This document shows positions 1 through 7,734 of a stretch of 64,000 nt of DNA, piece by piece. The notes below the pieces were generated by a model, which was not told the origin of the DNA, made no database searches, and saw nothing but the letters and a program-made list of their open reading frames with translations. The DNA comes from Solobacterium sp. (GTDB taxonomy: Bacteria; Bacillota_I; Bacilli_A; Erysipelotrichales; Erysipelotrichaceae). Position 1 is the first letter of the stretch. Each line of letters starts with the position of its first letter. Where the stretch lies: the NCBI GenBank assembly GCA_024693325.1, contig JAILLA010000014.1, forward strand, positions 37,325-101,324. Reading direction: 5' to 3'. A program made the translations under genes and the position numbers.

Positions 1-1688
1 TAGTATTCGTCAACGTATTTCTGGTAAATGGACAGGTACTTAGGAAGCTGGTAGCTTTCAAGATCTTTCTGGAGTTTATCCCAGTCAGCGTCTGTGAATC
101 CGTTCATTACCCAGTCAGACTTAGCAGTGTTGATGCACTTAGTGATATCAGCCTGCAGGTTGGAGAGTTCTTTAACATCGTCTGTTGTCATGAAGACATT
201 CGGTACAACATACTTCGTATGCATATCAGGTGTGTAAATGTCCTTGATCCAGTTAAGTCTGTACTGTGCATCATCAGGGCATGTTACATATTTATCATAA
301 TAGGAGTCGAGGATCGCAAGCGGACCGCCAACAGCTTCTGCTTCACGTACTTCTACAGGAGAAGCGTCACCGAGCCAGCAGTGCTTCAGCATTTCTTCGC
401 CGGCAGCATTTGTGCCGAGTTCGAAGATATCGAAGTCATCGTCTTCACCGTATGTACCCCAGTTGTTCTGAGGAGACTGGAACGGATCATACATCTGGTC
501 GAGCCATGCGCATACGAGAGCAGGGTTCTTAGCAACAGCAGTTACAACGCAGCGGCCTCTGTCGAAACCGGATGTGAAGGAACCATTGCCAGGTGTGAGG
601 TTCTTTGTATCAGCCTGCAGCATAGGCAGCGGTACCCAGCTCTTGCCGGCGATCAGGTCATCCATGGAGACCTGAGCAATGTTCGCAACGTCCCAGGAGA
701 AGCATACGCCATAACGTCCGGACTTACCCTTGGCAACATATGTGGACCATTCCTGTGTGAATGCTTCAGGGTCGATCAGTTTTTCTTCATAGAGTTTATG
801 GAGATAAGCAAGACCTTTCTTGAAGCCTTCCTGAGTTGCAGAGCAGACAACCTTCTTGTCATCTGTAACAGCGATATGTCTTCCCTTATCAGGATCGCCA
901 ATACCTTCGCCGAAGCCGTTGACCAGAGACATCGGGTCCTGACCGCCATCGTTCATGATGAAGGACATCGGAATGATATCACCGTCAATATTGAATTCTT
1001 TCTTGAGATCAGCTGCGTTGTCGCGGAATGCGATCAGCACCTGCTCGAATTCATCAACTGTTGTCGGCATTTCGAGTCCGAGGAAGTCAAGCCAGTTCTT
1101 GTTGATGAAAGGCATGTTATCGATCGTCTGGATCGCTGTCTTTTCATAACCGAGCTGTTCGATCCACGGCAGAGCCCAGATGTGACCATCTGCGTCTGTG
1201 CACATTGCTCTGTATTCAGGAGCCTGTTCGAAGACTTTCTGCAGGTTCGGCATGTATTTGTCAATGTAATCTTCAAGGTTCAGGATGACACCCTGCTTAG
1301 CATATTTGAGCAGGTCTGTATCACCGAAGCCGGCATTGAAGACAAAGTCGGGAAGTGTCTTGACGTTGGACATTTCGAGCTGGATCTTGTCGCCCCACTG
1401 GTCGGACTGGATCGTCTTCCAGTTAACATGAACGTTTGTTTTTTCTTCAAGACGCTTGAAGATCGTACGGTTGTTCGGCTCAGACTCTGTTCCTGCAGGG
1501 AAGTTTGTCAGACCGTTGATCTCTGCTTTTTCAGCAAGAGGGAATGCGAGAGTAGCCGGATCGACGTCTGTTCCGCCGGAAGCACCGCCGCCGGAAGCAC
1601 CGCCGCCTCCGCCGCATCCTGCGAGGAGAACAGCTGCTGTCGCCATGGAGAGGATAAGAGCACTGCCTTTTTTAAATAAATTTGTCAT
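1..1688 (-). CDS. Extracellular sugar-binding lipoprotein of an ABC importer (C-terminus cut by window start)
   Basis: The reading frame is open from the ATG at 1686-1688 down to base 1, so at least 562 residues are present and the C-terminus lies outside. The N-terminus is a lipoprotein signal: basic MTNLFKK, a hydrophobic stretch, and lipobox LLAGC with the lipidated Cys at residue 25, followed by a Gly/Ser/Ala-rich spacer. An AAGGAG ribosome-binding site lies 6 bases upstream. It is the last visible gene after two LplB/YtcP-type permeases, so it should capture an oligosaccharide outside the membrane and hand it to them. Length and partners fit the large LplA/YtcQ-type binding proteins; the substrate cannot be read from sequence. 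Function inferred from position, lipobox and general similarity. Confidence 0.9.
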   Translation of the reverse strand, partial: MTNLFKKGSALILSMATAAVLLAGCGGGGGASGGGASGGTDVDPATLAFPLAEKAEINGLTNFPAGTESEPNNRTIFKRLEEKTNVHVNWKTIQSDQWGDKIQLEMSNVKTLPDFVFNAGFGDTDLLKYAKQGVILNLEDYIDKYMPNLQKVFEQAPEYRAMCTDADGHIWALPWIEQLGYEKTAIQTIDNMPFINKNWLDFLGLEMPTTVDEFEQVLIAFRDNAADLKKEFNIDGDIIPMSFIMNDGGQDPMSLVNGFGEGIGDPDKGRHIAVTDDKKVVCSATQEGFKKGLAYLHKLYEEKLIDPEAFTQEWSTYVAKGKSGRYGVCFSWDVANIAQVSMDDLIAGKSWVPLPMLQADTKNLTPGNGSFTSGFDRGRCVVTAVAKNPALVCAWLDQMYDPFQSPQNNWGTYGEDDDFDIFELGTNAAGEEMLKHCWLGDASPVEVREAEAVGGPLAILDSYYDKYVTCPDDAQYRLNWIKDIYTPDMHTKYVVPNVFMTTDDVKELSNLQADITKCINTAKSDWVMNGFTDADWDKLQKDLESYQLPKYLSIYQKYVDEY

Positions 1689-1732
1689 GTTGACTCCTTT
1701 TGATTTTTCTTTCTCCGATTATTGTTTTGTTG

Positions 1733-2638
1733 TCAGCCCTTGATCGCGCCGGCCATGATTCCGTTATCGAAGTATTTCTGGAAGAACGGATACATGATCA
1801 TCAGCGGAAGGCTGGAGATGATGATCGTTGCATACTTAAGAAGTTCTGCAAGGCGCGCACGTTCCGCAGTAGACTGCATATCGGAGACCATGCCTGCTTC
1901 CGGCTGGTTCTGAATCAGGATAGAGCGAAGTACGAGCTGCAGCGGTTGTTTTGATGCACTGTTGAGATAGATCATTGCATCAAAGTAGCTGTTCCACATA
2001 CCGACGAACTGCCACATGGAGATCGTAGCGATGATCGGTGTGCAGACCGGAAGAAGGATCTGGAAGAAATAGACCATTTCATCAGCGCCGTCGATTTCAG
2101 AAGCTTCCTGCAGGTCACGGGGAATACCCATGTAATATGTTCTCGCTATGATCATGTTCCACACGCTGAACGCGCCGGGGATCAGGATTGCCCAGATGGT
2201 ATCAAGCATACCCAGGTTGGAGATCAGCAAATATGTGGGGATCAGGCCGCCGCCGAAGAACATCGTGATAACAAACAGGATGTTGAAGAAACCTTTACCC
2301 TTGAAATCTGGACGGGACATCGGATATGCCGCAAGCAGCGTAATGATGACCGAGATGAATGTAAACAGGACCGAATAGATCAGCGCGTTTTTGAAACCTA
2401 CCCAGATCTGTGCATTGGAGAGGACACGTTCATATGCTGTGAGTGTCCACTTGGAGAAATCGAATGTGATGCCGGAGTTCTGCAGTACGATCGGATCGAT
2501 AAACGAAGCGAGGATAATGTAGACCATCGGCAGGATGATCGCGACGATGAAGAGTCCGAGAAGGATATAACCGATGATCAAAATGGTTTTATCTTCCACG
2601 GGATACTTGGAAAACTCACTCTTTTTCTTCTTTTCCAT
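1733..2638 (-). CDS. Carbohydrate ABC transporter permease, YtcP/LplC (MalG-like) type
   Basis: A 301-residue membrane protein with about six hydrophobic segments and the EAA-loop signature (EASEIDGADE, near residue 186) that contacts the ATPase. The C-terminus PFFQKYFDNGIMAGAIKG is typical of the YtcP/LplC subgroup. Start at 2638 is supported by GAGGAGG 7 bases upstream. It sits 15 bases after the partner permease and 44 bases before the binding protein, so the three form one minus-strand operon. It should form half of the membrane channel. No ATPase is encoded in this operon; the MsmX-type ATPase at 6466 is the likely motor. Confidence 0.93.
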   Translation of the reverse strand: MEKKKKSEFSKYPVEDKTILIIGYILLGLFIVAIILPMVYIILASFIDPIVLQNSGITFDFSKWTLTAYERVLSNAQIWVGFKNALIYSVLFTFISVIITLLAAYPMSRPDFKGKGFFNILFVITMFFGGGLIPTYLLISNLGMLDTIWAILIPGAFSVWNMIIARTYYMGIPRDLQEASEIDGADEMVYFFQILLPVCTPIIATISMWQFVGMWNSYFDAMIYLNSASKQPLQLVLRSILIQNQPEAGMVSDMQSTAERARLAELLKYATIIISSLPLMIMYPFFQKYFDNGIMAGAIKG

Positions 2639-2653
2639 ATCCTTGCCTCCTCA

Positions 2654-3598
2654 TCAGATACCTTTTCCTTCATTCATATTCTGAACGATCTTGTTCATCG
2701 AAATCAGAAGGATAACGTTGATGACGGTGTTGAACAGACCGACTGCAGTAGAGAAACCGTAGTCACCGTCCAAGAGACCTTTTTTGTAGACGTAGGTCGA
2801 GATGATCTCGGATGTCGACAGGTTCAGGTCAGTCTGCAGAGCATATGCTTTTTCAAAGCCGATACTCATGATGTTGCCGACAGACATAATGAACTGGATC
2901 AGGACGGTATCCTTGATAGCCGGCCATTCGACTGCTTTGATCTGCTGGATGATGTTCGCGCCGTCAATGACAGCAGCTTCCTTCAGTTCTTTGCTGGCGT
3001 TGGAAAGGGCAGCAGTATAGATGATGGAAGCCCATCCTGCGCCCTGCCAGATTCCGGAGGCGATATAGATCGTACGGAAAGCTGAAGGCATTGTCATGAA
3101 GTTTGTAGATGTTCCGAGCATGGAGTTGATCATTCCGGTTGGCGACAGCAGGATACGGACGATACCGCAGAGGACGATGACTGAAATGAAGTTCGGCATG
3201 TACAGAACCAGCTGAATTTTCTGCTTGATACTTGTGCTGAGAATCCTATTCAGCAGGAATGCAAGCAGGATCGGGATTGGGAATCCCCACAGCAGGCCGA
3301 ATACGCTCAGCTTCAGAGTATTCATCAGATAACTCAGGAAGTCCGGTGAAGACAAGAAGCGTGAGAAGTGTGAGAAACCGACCCACTCGCTGCCCAGGAT
3401 ACCTCGGATCGGGTTATATTCTGTAAACGCGATCAGAATACCGCCCATAGGTAAGTATCTGAAGATTATCGTCAGCAGGAATGCCGGCATGATAAAAATC
3501 AGATAGAGCTGCCAGTGCTGTCTGAAGTACACTAGAGCGTTATGCAGCTTCGAACTTGAAGCAGCACCTGCTGTACTGTTTCCAGAAGCCTTTCCCAT
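2654..3598 (-). CDS. Carbohydrate ABC transporter permease, LplB type
   Basis: A 314-residue membrane protein with about six hydrophobic segments, the LplB-like front part (YLIFIMPAFLLTIIFRYLPM, then AFTEYNPIRGILGSEWVGF) and an EAA loop (KELKEAAVIDGAN). It is the first gene of the minus-strand importer operon; AAAGGAGG precedes the ATG at 3598. It should be the MalF-like half of the channel with the next permease. Expression is probably set by the promoter at 3692-3720, with the cre-like site at 3665-3678 just inside the transcript and an operator upstream. Confidence 0.93.
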   Translation of the reverse strand: MGKASGNSTAGAASSSKLHNALVYFRQHWQLYLIFIMPAFLLTIIFRYLPMGGILIAFTEYNPIRGILGSEWVGFSHFSRFLSSPDFLSYLMNTLKLSVFGLLWGFPIPILLAFLLNRILSTSIKQKIQLVLYMPNFISVIVLCGIVRILLSPTGMINSMLGTSTNFMTMPSAFRTIYIASGIWQGAGWASIIYTAALSNASKELKEAAVIDGANIIQQIKAVEWPAIKDTVLIQFIMSVGNIMSIGFEKAYALQTDLNLSTSEIISTYVYKKGLLDGDYGFSTAVGLFNTVINVILLISMNKIVQNMNEGKGI

Positions 3599-3664
3599 TA
3601 AAACCCTCCTTTAGAAGAAGTGCTGCTATCGGAAATGCATTTTTCGGCGGATGAATGCAGATCA

Positions 3665-3678
3665 TGATAGCGCTTACT
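3665..3678 (+). promoter_or_regulatory. cre-like site (CcpA operator)
   Basis: TGATAGCGCTTACT matches the Firmicutes cre consensus TGWNANCGNTNWCA at every position except the last. It lies about 8-20 bases downstream of the predicted start point of the importer operon, a position where CcpA bound to HPr(Ser-P) would block transcription. Carbon catabolite repression of the operon is inferred. Confidence 0.6.
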
Positions 3679-3691
3679 TCGAGATACAACC

Positions 3692-3720
3692 ATACTAGCA
3701 TTTGAATATATACGGTGCAA
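3692..3720 (-). promoter_or_regulatory. Promoter of the sugar importer operon
   Basis: Reading the minus strand: -35 TTGCAC (3720-3715), 17-base spacer, -10 TAGTAT (3697-3692). Predicted start near 3685, about 87 bases before the LplB permease ATG. The cre-like site lies just downstream and the operator 3745-3764 about 25 bases upstream of the -35. Confidence 0.55.
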
Positions 3721-3744
3721 TAAAAAAGTAGAATAATCCCATAA

Positions 3745-3764
3745 AAAATGTGCAAATGCACAAT
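3745..3764. promoter_or_regulatory. LacI-type operator, copy 1
   Basis: Palindrome with core TGTGCA-AA-TGCACA and A/T-rich flanks. The 17-base string from 3749 to 3765 is identical to that in copy 2 at 3811-3834. It lies upstream of the -35 of the importer promoter, so it may act by looping with copy 2 or as a distinct control point. Confidence 0.75.
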
Positions 3765-3782
3765 TTTAATGAATAATTGCCC

Positions 3783-3811
3783 TTGAAAGATGGGTTATAT
3801 TGATATATAAA
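3783..3811 (+). promoter_or_regulatory. Promoter of the LacI-type regulator operon
   Basis: -35 TTGAAA (3783-3788), exactly 17 bases, -10 TATAAA (3806-3811). The predicted start near 3818 falls inside operator copy 2, so bound repressor would occlude RNA polymerase. The pattern implies negative autoregulation. Confidence 0.7.
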
Positions 3812-3834
3812 GAATTGTGCAAATGCACAATTCT
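3811..3834. promoter_or_regulatory. LacI-type operator, copy 2 (autoregulatory)
   Basis: Perfect palindrome: 11-base arms (AGAATTGTGCA and its complement) around a 2-base centre AA. It overlaps the -10 box and start point of the adjacent regulator promoter. Its size and symmetry fit binding by a LacI-family dimer, most simply the regulator encoded next to it. Confidence 0.8.
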
Positions 3835-3903
3835 GACTTGGCGTCTGTTTGTCAACTGTCTATTCTGATGATAGAATATGAATCAGAAGCAGAGGACCAA
3901 TAT

Positions 3904-4944
3904 ATGAAACAGAAAGTCACGATCCAGGATATTGCAGATGCGCTTGGAATGTCCCGCAATACGGTATCGAAAGCCATCAACAACTCTGAAGGGATTGCCG
4001 AAGCTACCCGGGACAAAATTCTTGAGAAGGCGGTAGAAATGGGATATAAGCAGTTTTCTTATGTTGCGTCCATGACAAGTATCGGGACTTCAAAAAAAGC
4101 AAAACAGGAAGAATCAGGAGAGATCTCACTGTTTACAACGATCAGTTTGAGCAATTCACATTTCGCTTCACTTTTTATGGATAATATCCATGAAGAGATC
4201 ACACAGATGGGATATACATTGTCTGTCCACCGTATATCACGTGAGAACATCAAAAACAGGTCTCTTCCCCGTACATTCAGCCAGGAACGATCAAAAGGAA
4301 TCATCTGTATTGAAGTCTTTGATCCTCGTTACTGTGATATGATCAGCGAACTTGGTATTCCTGTCCTGTTCGTGGATGGCCCGGCACGGAAAAACGAACG
4401 TTCCGTTAATGGTGACCAGCTGTTGATGGATAATTATACGGAGATCACGCATTTTGTTAATCTGATGATCGAGAGAGGTCTGACAAAGATCGGCTTCATC
4501 GGTGATTACGAACATTGCCAGTCGTTCTGGGAACGTTATTGTGCTTACCGTCTTGCAATGATATCAGCAGGCATCGAGATCAATGAACACTATGTGATCA
4601 ACACTAAGGATAAGGATACCGATTCACTTGCGGATCTCCTTGAAAACCTGAAGGATATACCGGATGTATATATCTGTGCGAATGACTTTGTCGCGATCGA
4701 CGCAATACAGCTGCTTATCCTGAGCCATAAAAACATTCTGAAGAAGACCCGTTTTCTTGGCTTTGACGATTCCCATGAATCGAGGATCTTCCATCCGGCA
4801 CTGTCGACCGTCCACATTCACTCCCAGTCTATGGCATTTTCCGCACTGCATCTGCTGATGACAAGGATCGAGGAACCTTCAATGGAATACAGGACGATCT
4901 ATGTCGCAACAGACCTTGTCCTGAGGGAGTCCACCGAATTCTGA
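3904..4944 (+). CDS. LacI-family transcriptional regulator of the sugar importer
   Basis: The 346-residue protein has a LacI-type helix-turn-helix at its N-terminus (KVTIQDIADALGMSRNTVSK, residues 4-23), a hinge region, and a periplasmic-binding-protein-like effector domain. The ATG at 3904 was chosen because AGAGG lies 8 bases upstream and the family HTH normally starts within a few residues of Met1; upstream in-frame starts would lie inside the operator. It is divergent from the importer operon and shares control DNA with it, so it probably senses the transported sugar or a derivative. The effector is unknown. Confidence 0.92.
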   Translation: MKQKVTIQDIADALGMSRNTVSKAINNSEGIAEATRDKILEKAVEMGYKQFSYVASMTSIGTSKKAKQEESGEISLFTTISLSNSHFASLFMDNIHEEITQMGYTLSVHRISRENIKNRSLPRTFSQERSKGIICIEVFDPRYCDMISELGIPVLFVDGPARKNERSVNGDQLLMDNYTEITHFVNLMIERGLTKIGFIGDYEHCQSFWERYCAYRLAMISAGIEINEHYVINTKDKDTDSLADLLENLKDIPDVYICANDFVAIDAIQLLILSHKNILKKTRFLGFDDSHESRIFHPALSTVHIHSQSMAFSALHLLMTRIEEPSMEYRTIYVATDLVLRESTEF

Positions 4945-4957
4945 TACGGAGAAACCT

Positions 4958-5596
4958 ATGAATATCTTTTCCTACGACAGCAAATTCAGTCAGCTGTTTC
5001 TGAAACTCAGCTATGCCTGCTGGCTGAATATGATGTGGATGATATGCTCGCTGCCGATCATAACGATCGGAGCTTCAACAACAGCCTTATATTCAGTTAC
5101 ACTGAAGATCGCTGATGAAAGGGAATCGAATATTACAAGACAGTTCATTCTTGCTTTCCGTGATAACTTCAAACAGGCAACCAGGATATGGATGGGGCTG
5201 CTGCTTGCGGGTATCCTGATCGGCGGGGATTTCTATGTCGTTCTGCATATGCGTTCAATGACTACCGGAAGCCTGGCGATCATGTGGACGATGAATCTGG
5301 CACTGCTGATCGCAATATCGATCATCTATGTCGTGATCCTGGTCTATGTCTTTCCGCTGATCGCGAGATTTGAGAACACCGATAAAGCCATGATCAAGAA
5401 TTCACTGCTGATCGGCATACATTATCTGTTCTGTACGATCACGGTAGTTGCGATCCACTTTGTAATGTTCTATGCTGTAGTTGCAATATTTACACCGCTG
5501 ATCCTGTTCGGAGAAGGATTATGCGCACTGCTGTCTTCCTACATGCTGATCAATGTATTCCGGCTCATCTCATACAGGCCTGAAGAGGAAGAATAA
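4958..5596 (+). CDS. YesL family (DUF624) membrane protein
   Basis: A 212-residue protein with about five hydrophobic segments and the YesL-like N-terminus (NIFSYDSKFSQLFLKLSYAC, then LPIITIGASTTALYSV). YesL proteins are habitually encoded beside LplB/YtcP-type sugar importers, but their role is not established. It starts 14 bases after the regulator and its stop overlaps the next gene start by one base (TAATG), so the genes are co-transcribed and probably translationally coupled. Confidence 0.85.
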   Translation: MNIFSYDSKFSQLFLKLSYACWLNMMWMICSLPIITIGASTTALYSVTLKIADERESNITRQFILAFRDNFKQATRIWMGLLLAGILIGGDFYVVLHMRSMTTGSLAIMWTMNLALLIAISIIYVVILVYVFPLIARFENTDKAMIKNSLLIGIHYLFCTITVVAIHFVMFYAVVAIFTPLILFGEGLCALLSSYMLINVFRLISYRPEEEE

Positions 5597-6333
5597 TGAG
5601 AGGATCACCGAAAGAACGTGCGGCTGTCAGAAGGTCGTTCCACAGGATGAACAAAAAAGAAAAGGCAGAGTACATCCTTACGTACTATAAACTGCCTCTG
5701 TTTACGGCGTTTGTCGTCCTGGCTGTGGGTATTTTTTCATTGGTCCATACGCTGACGAAGAAGGAGCCCGTCCTGTATACCGCTTATGTCAATACCGTAT
5801 TCGGGGAAGACATGATGCAGAAGATGACAGATGACTTTCTGGAAGATATCGGCCTGGATCTGAAGAAAAACGAAGTGCTTGTCTACGCAGACCTGTATAT
5901 CGATGAGGATCCAACAGTAGAAGATCACCAGTATGTATATGCATCAAAGATGAAGATCCTCGGCGCGATCAGTGCGAAGCAGATGGATGTAGCGCTGATG
6001 AACGACAACGCGTATTCACAGATGTCCGCAAGCGGACTTCTGATGGATATGGACACTGTGCTGAAAGATGACGCACAGCTTTATGAAGAACTCAGACCTT
6101 ACCTGACGGAAGGCACTGTAATACTTGAGGACAACTCGGTCGAGTACAGCCTGAATGAGGCTGACACCTACGAAGCTGTAACAGAACAGCAGGTCAACGC
6201 AGTTGATGTTTCCGGATTTCCGATATTCCGCAGTGCTGAAATAGATGGTAATCTGTATGTAGGCGTGATAGGAAACACGCCGCGTGTTGAAAAGGTACGC
6301 GCATTTCTCGCATATCTTCTCAATGCGAAATGA
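5596..6333 (+). CDS. One-TM membrane-anchored protein with extracytoplasmic domain, function unknown
   Basis: The 245-residue protein begins with a basic, charged cytoplasmic stretch (residues 1-33), has one membrane segment (about 35-53, LPLFTAFVVLAVGIFSLVH) and an about 190-residue outer domain. The outer part contains strand-helix patterns and a phrase (AKQMDVALMNDNAYSQMSASGLLMDM) reminiscent of extracellular solute-binding proteins, but I could not assign a family. It follows YesL with a one-base overlap. A role in sensing or assisting the importer is inference from context only. Confidence 0.75.
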   Translation: MRGSPKERAAVRRSFHRMNKKEKAEYILTYYKLPLFTAFVVLAVGIFSLVHTLTKKEPVLYTAYVNTVFGEDMMQKMTDDFLEDIGLDLKKNEVLVYADLYIDEDPTVEDHQYVYASKMKILGAISAKQMDVALMNDNAYSQMSASGLLMDMDTVLKDDAQLYEELRPYLTEGTVILEDNSVEYSLNEADTYEAVTEQQVNAVDVSGFPIFRSAEIDGNLYVGVIGNTPRVEKVRAFLAYLLNAK

Positions 6334-6465
6334 TATGTGCTTCGGCACATTCCCGAAGGCTGTAACGGTGAAAGACCGTGCCAGTAAGCCGGGGCCTGTT
6401 CGAATGTTTTATCCGGCAGCCGGCTTCATAATTCTTTCATACCATAGAAAGGGGCAAAAAAATTT
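6334..6465 (+). promoter_or_regulatory. Structured leader upstream of the ABC ATPase gene
   Basis: This 132-base gap is unusually rich in hairpins: ATGTGC-TTCG-GCACAT (6335-6350, UUCG tetraloop); GGC-bulge-ACGGT-GAAAG-ACCGT-GCC (6358-6382); and AAGCCGG (6386-6392), which can pair with CCGGCTT (6420-6426), while its GCCGG part can pair instead with CCGGC at 6413-6417. The competing pairings look like a regulatory or processed RNA. No poly-T tract follows, so it is not a simple terminator. I do not recognise a known riboswitch class. Confidence 0.45.
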
Positions 6466-7671
6466 ATGGCAACTGTAACACTGAAACACATTCAAAAGAT
6501 TTATCCGAACGCAGAGAACCCGAAACCGAAGAAGAAAAAGAAGAAGGAAGACGAGCCGGTTGAGGAAAAGAGCTACAAGCTGAAGGTCACAGATGAGGGC
6601 GTAGTAGCTGTAGACGATTTCAACCTCGACATCAAAGACAAAGAGTTCATCGTCCTTGTCGGACCTTCCGGATGCGGTAAGTCCACAACTCTGAGAATGG
6701 TTGCGGGTCTCGAAGAGATCACGAGAGGCGAGCTGTACATTGATGACAAACTCGTGAATGATGTAGCACCGAAGGACAGGGATATCGCAATGGTATTCCA
6801 GAACTACGCGCTGTATCCTCACATGACTGTCAGACAGAACCTTGAATTCCCGCTGAAGCTGAGAAAGGTCCCGCAGGCAGAGATCAACGAAAGAGTTAAC
6901 GAAGCTGCTGAGATCCTCGGTATCGTCCAGTATCTTGAAAGAAAGCCGAAGGCTCTTTCAGGCGGACAGAGACAGAGAGTCGCGATCGGACGTGCTATCG
7001 TCCGTGAACCGAAAGTTCTGCTGATGGACGAACCGCTTTCCAACCTTGATGCTAAGCTGAGAAACCAGATGAGAGCTGAGATCATCAAGCTGAGAAAGAG
7101 GATCAACACAACGTTTATCTATGTCACGCACGACCAGACCGAAGCTATGACGCTGGGTGACAGGATCGTCATCATGAAGGATGGCGAAGTCCAGCAGATC
7201 GGAACTCCGCAGGAAGTATTCAACGCACCGGTCAACACATTCGTAGCAGGCTTCATTGGAATGCCGAGAATGAATATGTTCGGCGGCGAACTGAAGAAGA
7301 AGGGCGGAAAGTACGTTGTTGAAGTCGAAGGCGCAGAGATCGAACTTTCAGAAGACAAGCAGAAGAGACTTGCCGCAAGAAATGTTGAAGACTGCAACGT
7401 TACTGTAGGCGCAAGACCTGAACACATTACGCTTGATAATGTTGAAGGCGGAATGCTGGAAGGTGTTGTAGAAGTCAGCGAAATGATGGGTTCCTCCGTC
7501 CATCTGCACCTCAATGCATATGGCAGAGACTGCATCATCATCGTTCCGACACTTGATCTGAAAGACAACGCAGCTCTCGAGATCGGTTCCACGGTCAAGT
7601 TCACACTTGCACCGAATGCTATCCATGTGTTCGACCCGTGGACAGGAAAGAATCTGGAATACGCGGATTGA
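6466..7671 (+). CDS. ugpC: ABC transporter ATP-binding protein, MsmX/UgpC family
   Basis: The 401-residue protein carries Walker [10 protein letters not shown] (66-74), signature LSGGQ (164-168), Walker B VLLMDEP (184-190), D-loop SNLDAKLR, H-loop THDQ and a C-terminal TOBE-type regulatory domain. This is the standard length and layout of the shared ATPase that powers many sugar importers in Firmicutes, so it probably energises the permeases at 1733-3598 and others elsewhere. Odd: residues about 18-40 form a highly charged Lys/Glu-rich insertion between the first two strands, making the N-terminal lobe longer than in MsmX. It has its own structured leader, suggesting regulation separate from the genes before it. 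Confidence 0.95.
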   Translation: MATVTLKHIQKIYPNAENPKPKKKKKKEDEPVEEKSYKLKVTDEGVVAVDDFNLDIKDKEFIVLVGPSGCGKSTTLRMVAGLEEITRGELYIDDKLVNDVAPKDRDIAMVFQNYALYPHMTVRQNLEFPLKLRKVPQAEINERVNEAAEILGIVQYLERKPKALSGGQRQRVAIGRAIVREPKVLLMDEPLSNLDAKLRNQMRAEIIKLRKRINTTFIYVTHDQTEAMTLGDRIVIMKDGEVQQIGTPQEVFNAPVNTFVAGFIGMPRMNMFGGELKKKGGKYVVEVEGAEIELSEDKQKRLAARNVEDCNVTVGARPEHITLDNVEGGMLEGVVEVSEMMGSSVHLHLNAYGRDCIIIVPTLDLKDNAALEIGSTVKFTLAPNAIHVFDPWTGKNLEYAD

Positions 7672-7677
7672 TGTTAC

Positions 7678-7723
7678 AAAAAAAGCAATGCAAGCGGTAT
7701 ATACTGCAAAGCATTGCTTTTTT
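7678..7723. terminator. Bidirectional terminator between ugpC and the alpha-glucosidase gene
   Basis: Stem GCAATGC (7685-7691) / GCATTGC (7711-7717) flanked by an A-run on the left and a T-run on the right, serving the two convergent genes. Confidence 0.85.
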
Positions 7724-7734
7724 AATACTCTTTT

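Noticed and set aside
219..1679. Long plus-strand open frame opposite the binding-protein gene
   Set aside because: Low-complexity Cys/Arg-rich translation with no ribosome-binding site; it is the antisense shadow of the lipoprotein gene, which has a lipobox and family features.
6386..6426. tRNA-like segment with TTCGAAT
   Set aside because: No acceptor or anticodon stem can be built around it; the match is only to the T-loop string.
6334..6465. Cobalamin riboswitch
   Set aside because: Only a loose similarity to the 3' half; the conserved upstream core is absent and the gene is unrelated to cobalamin.
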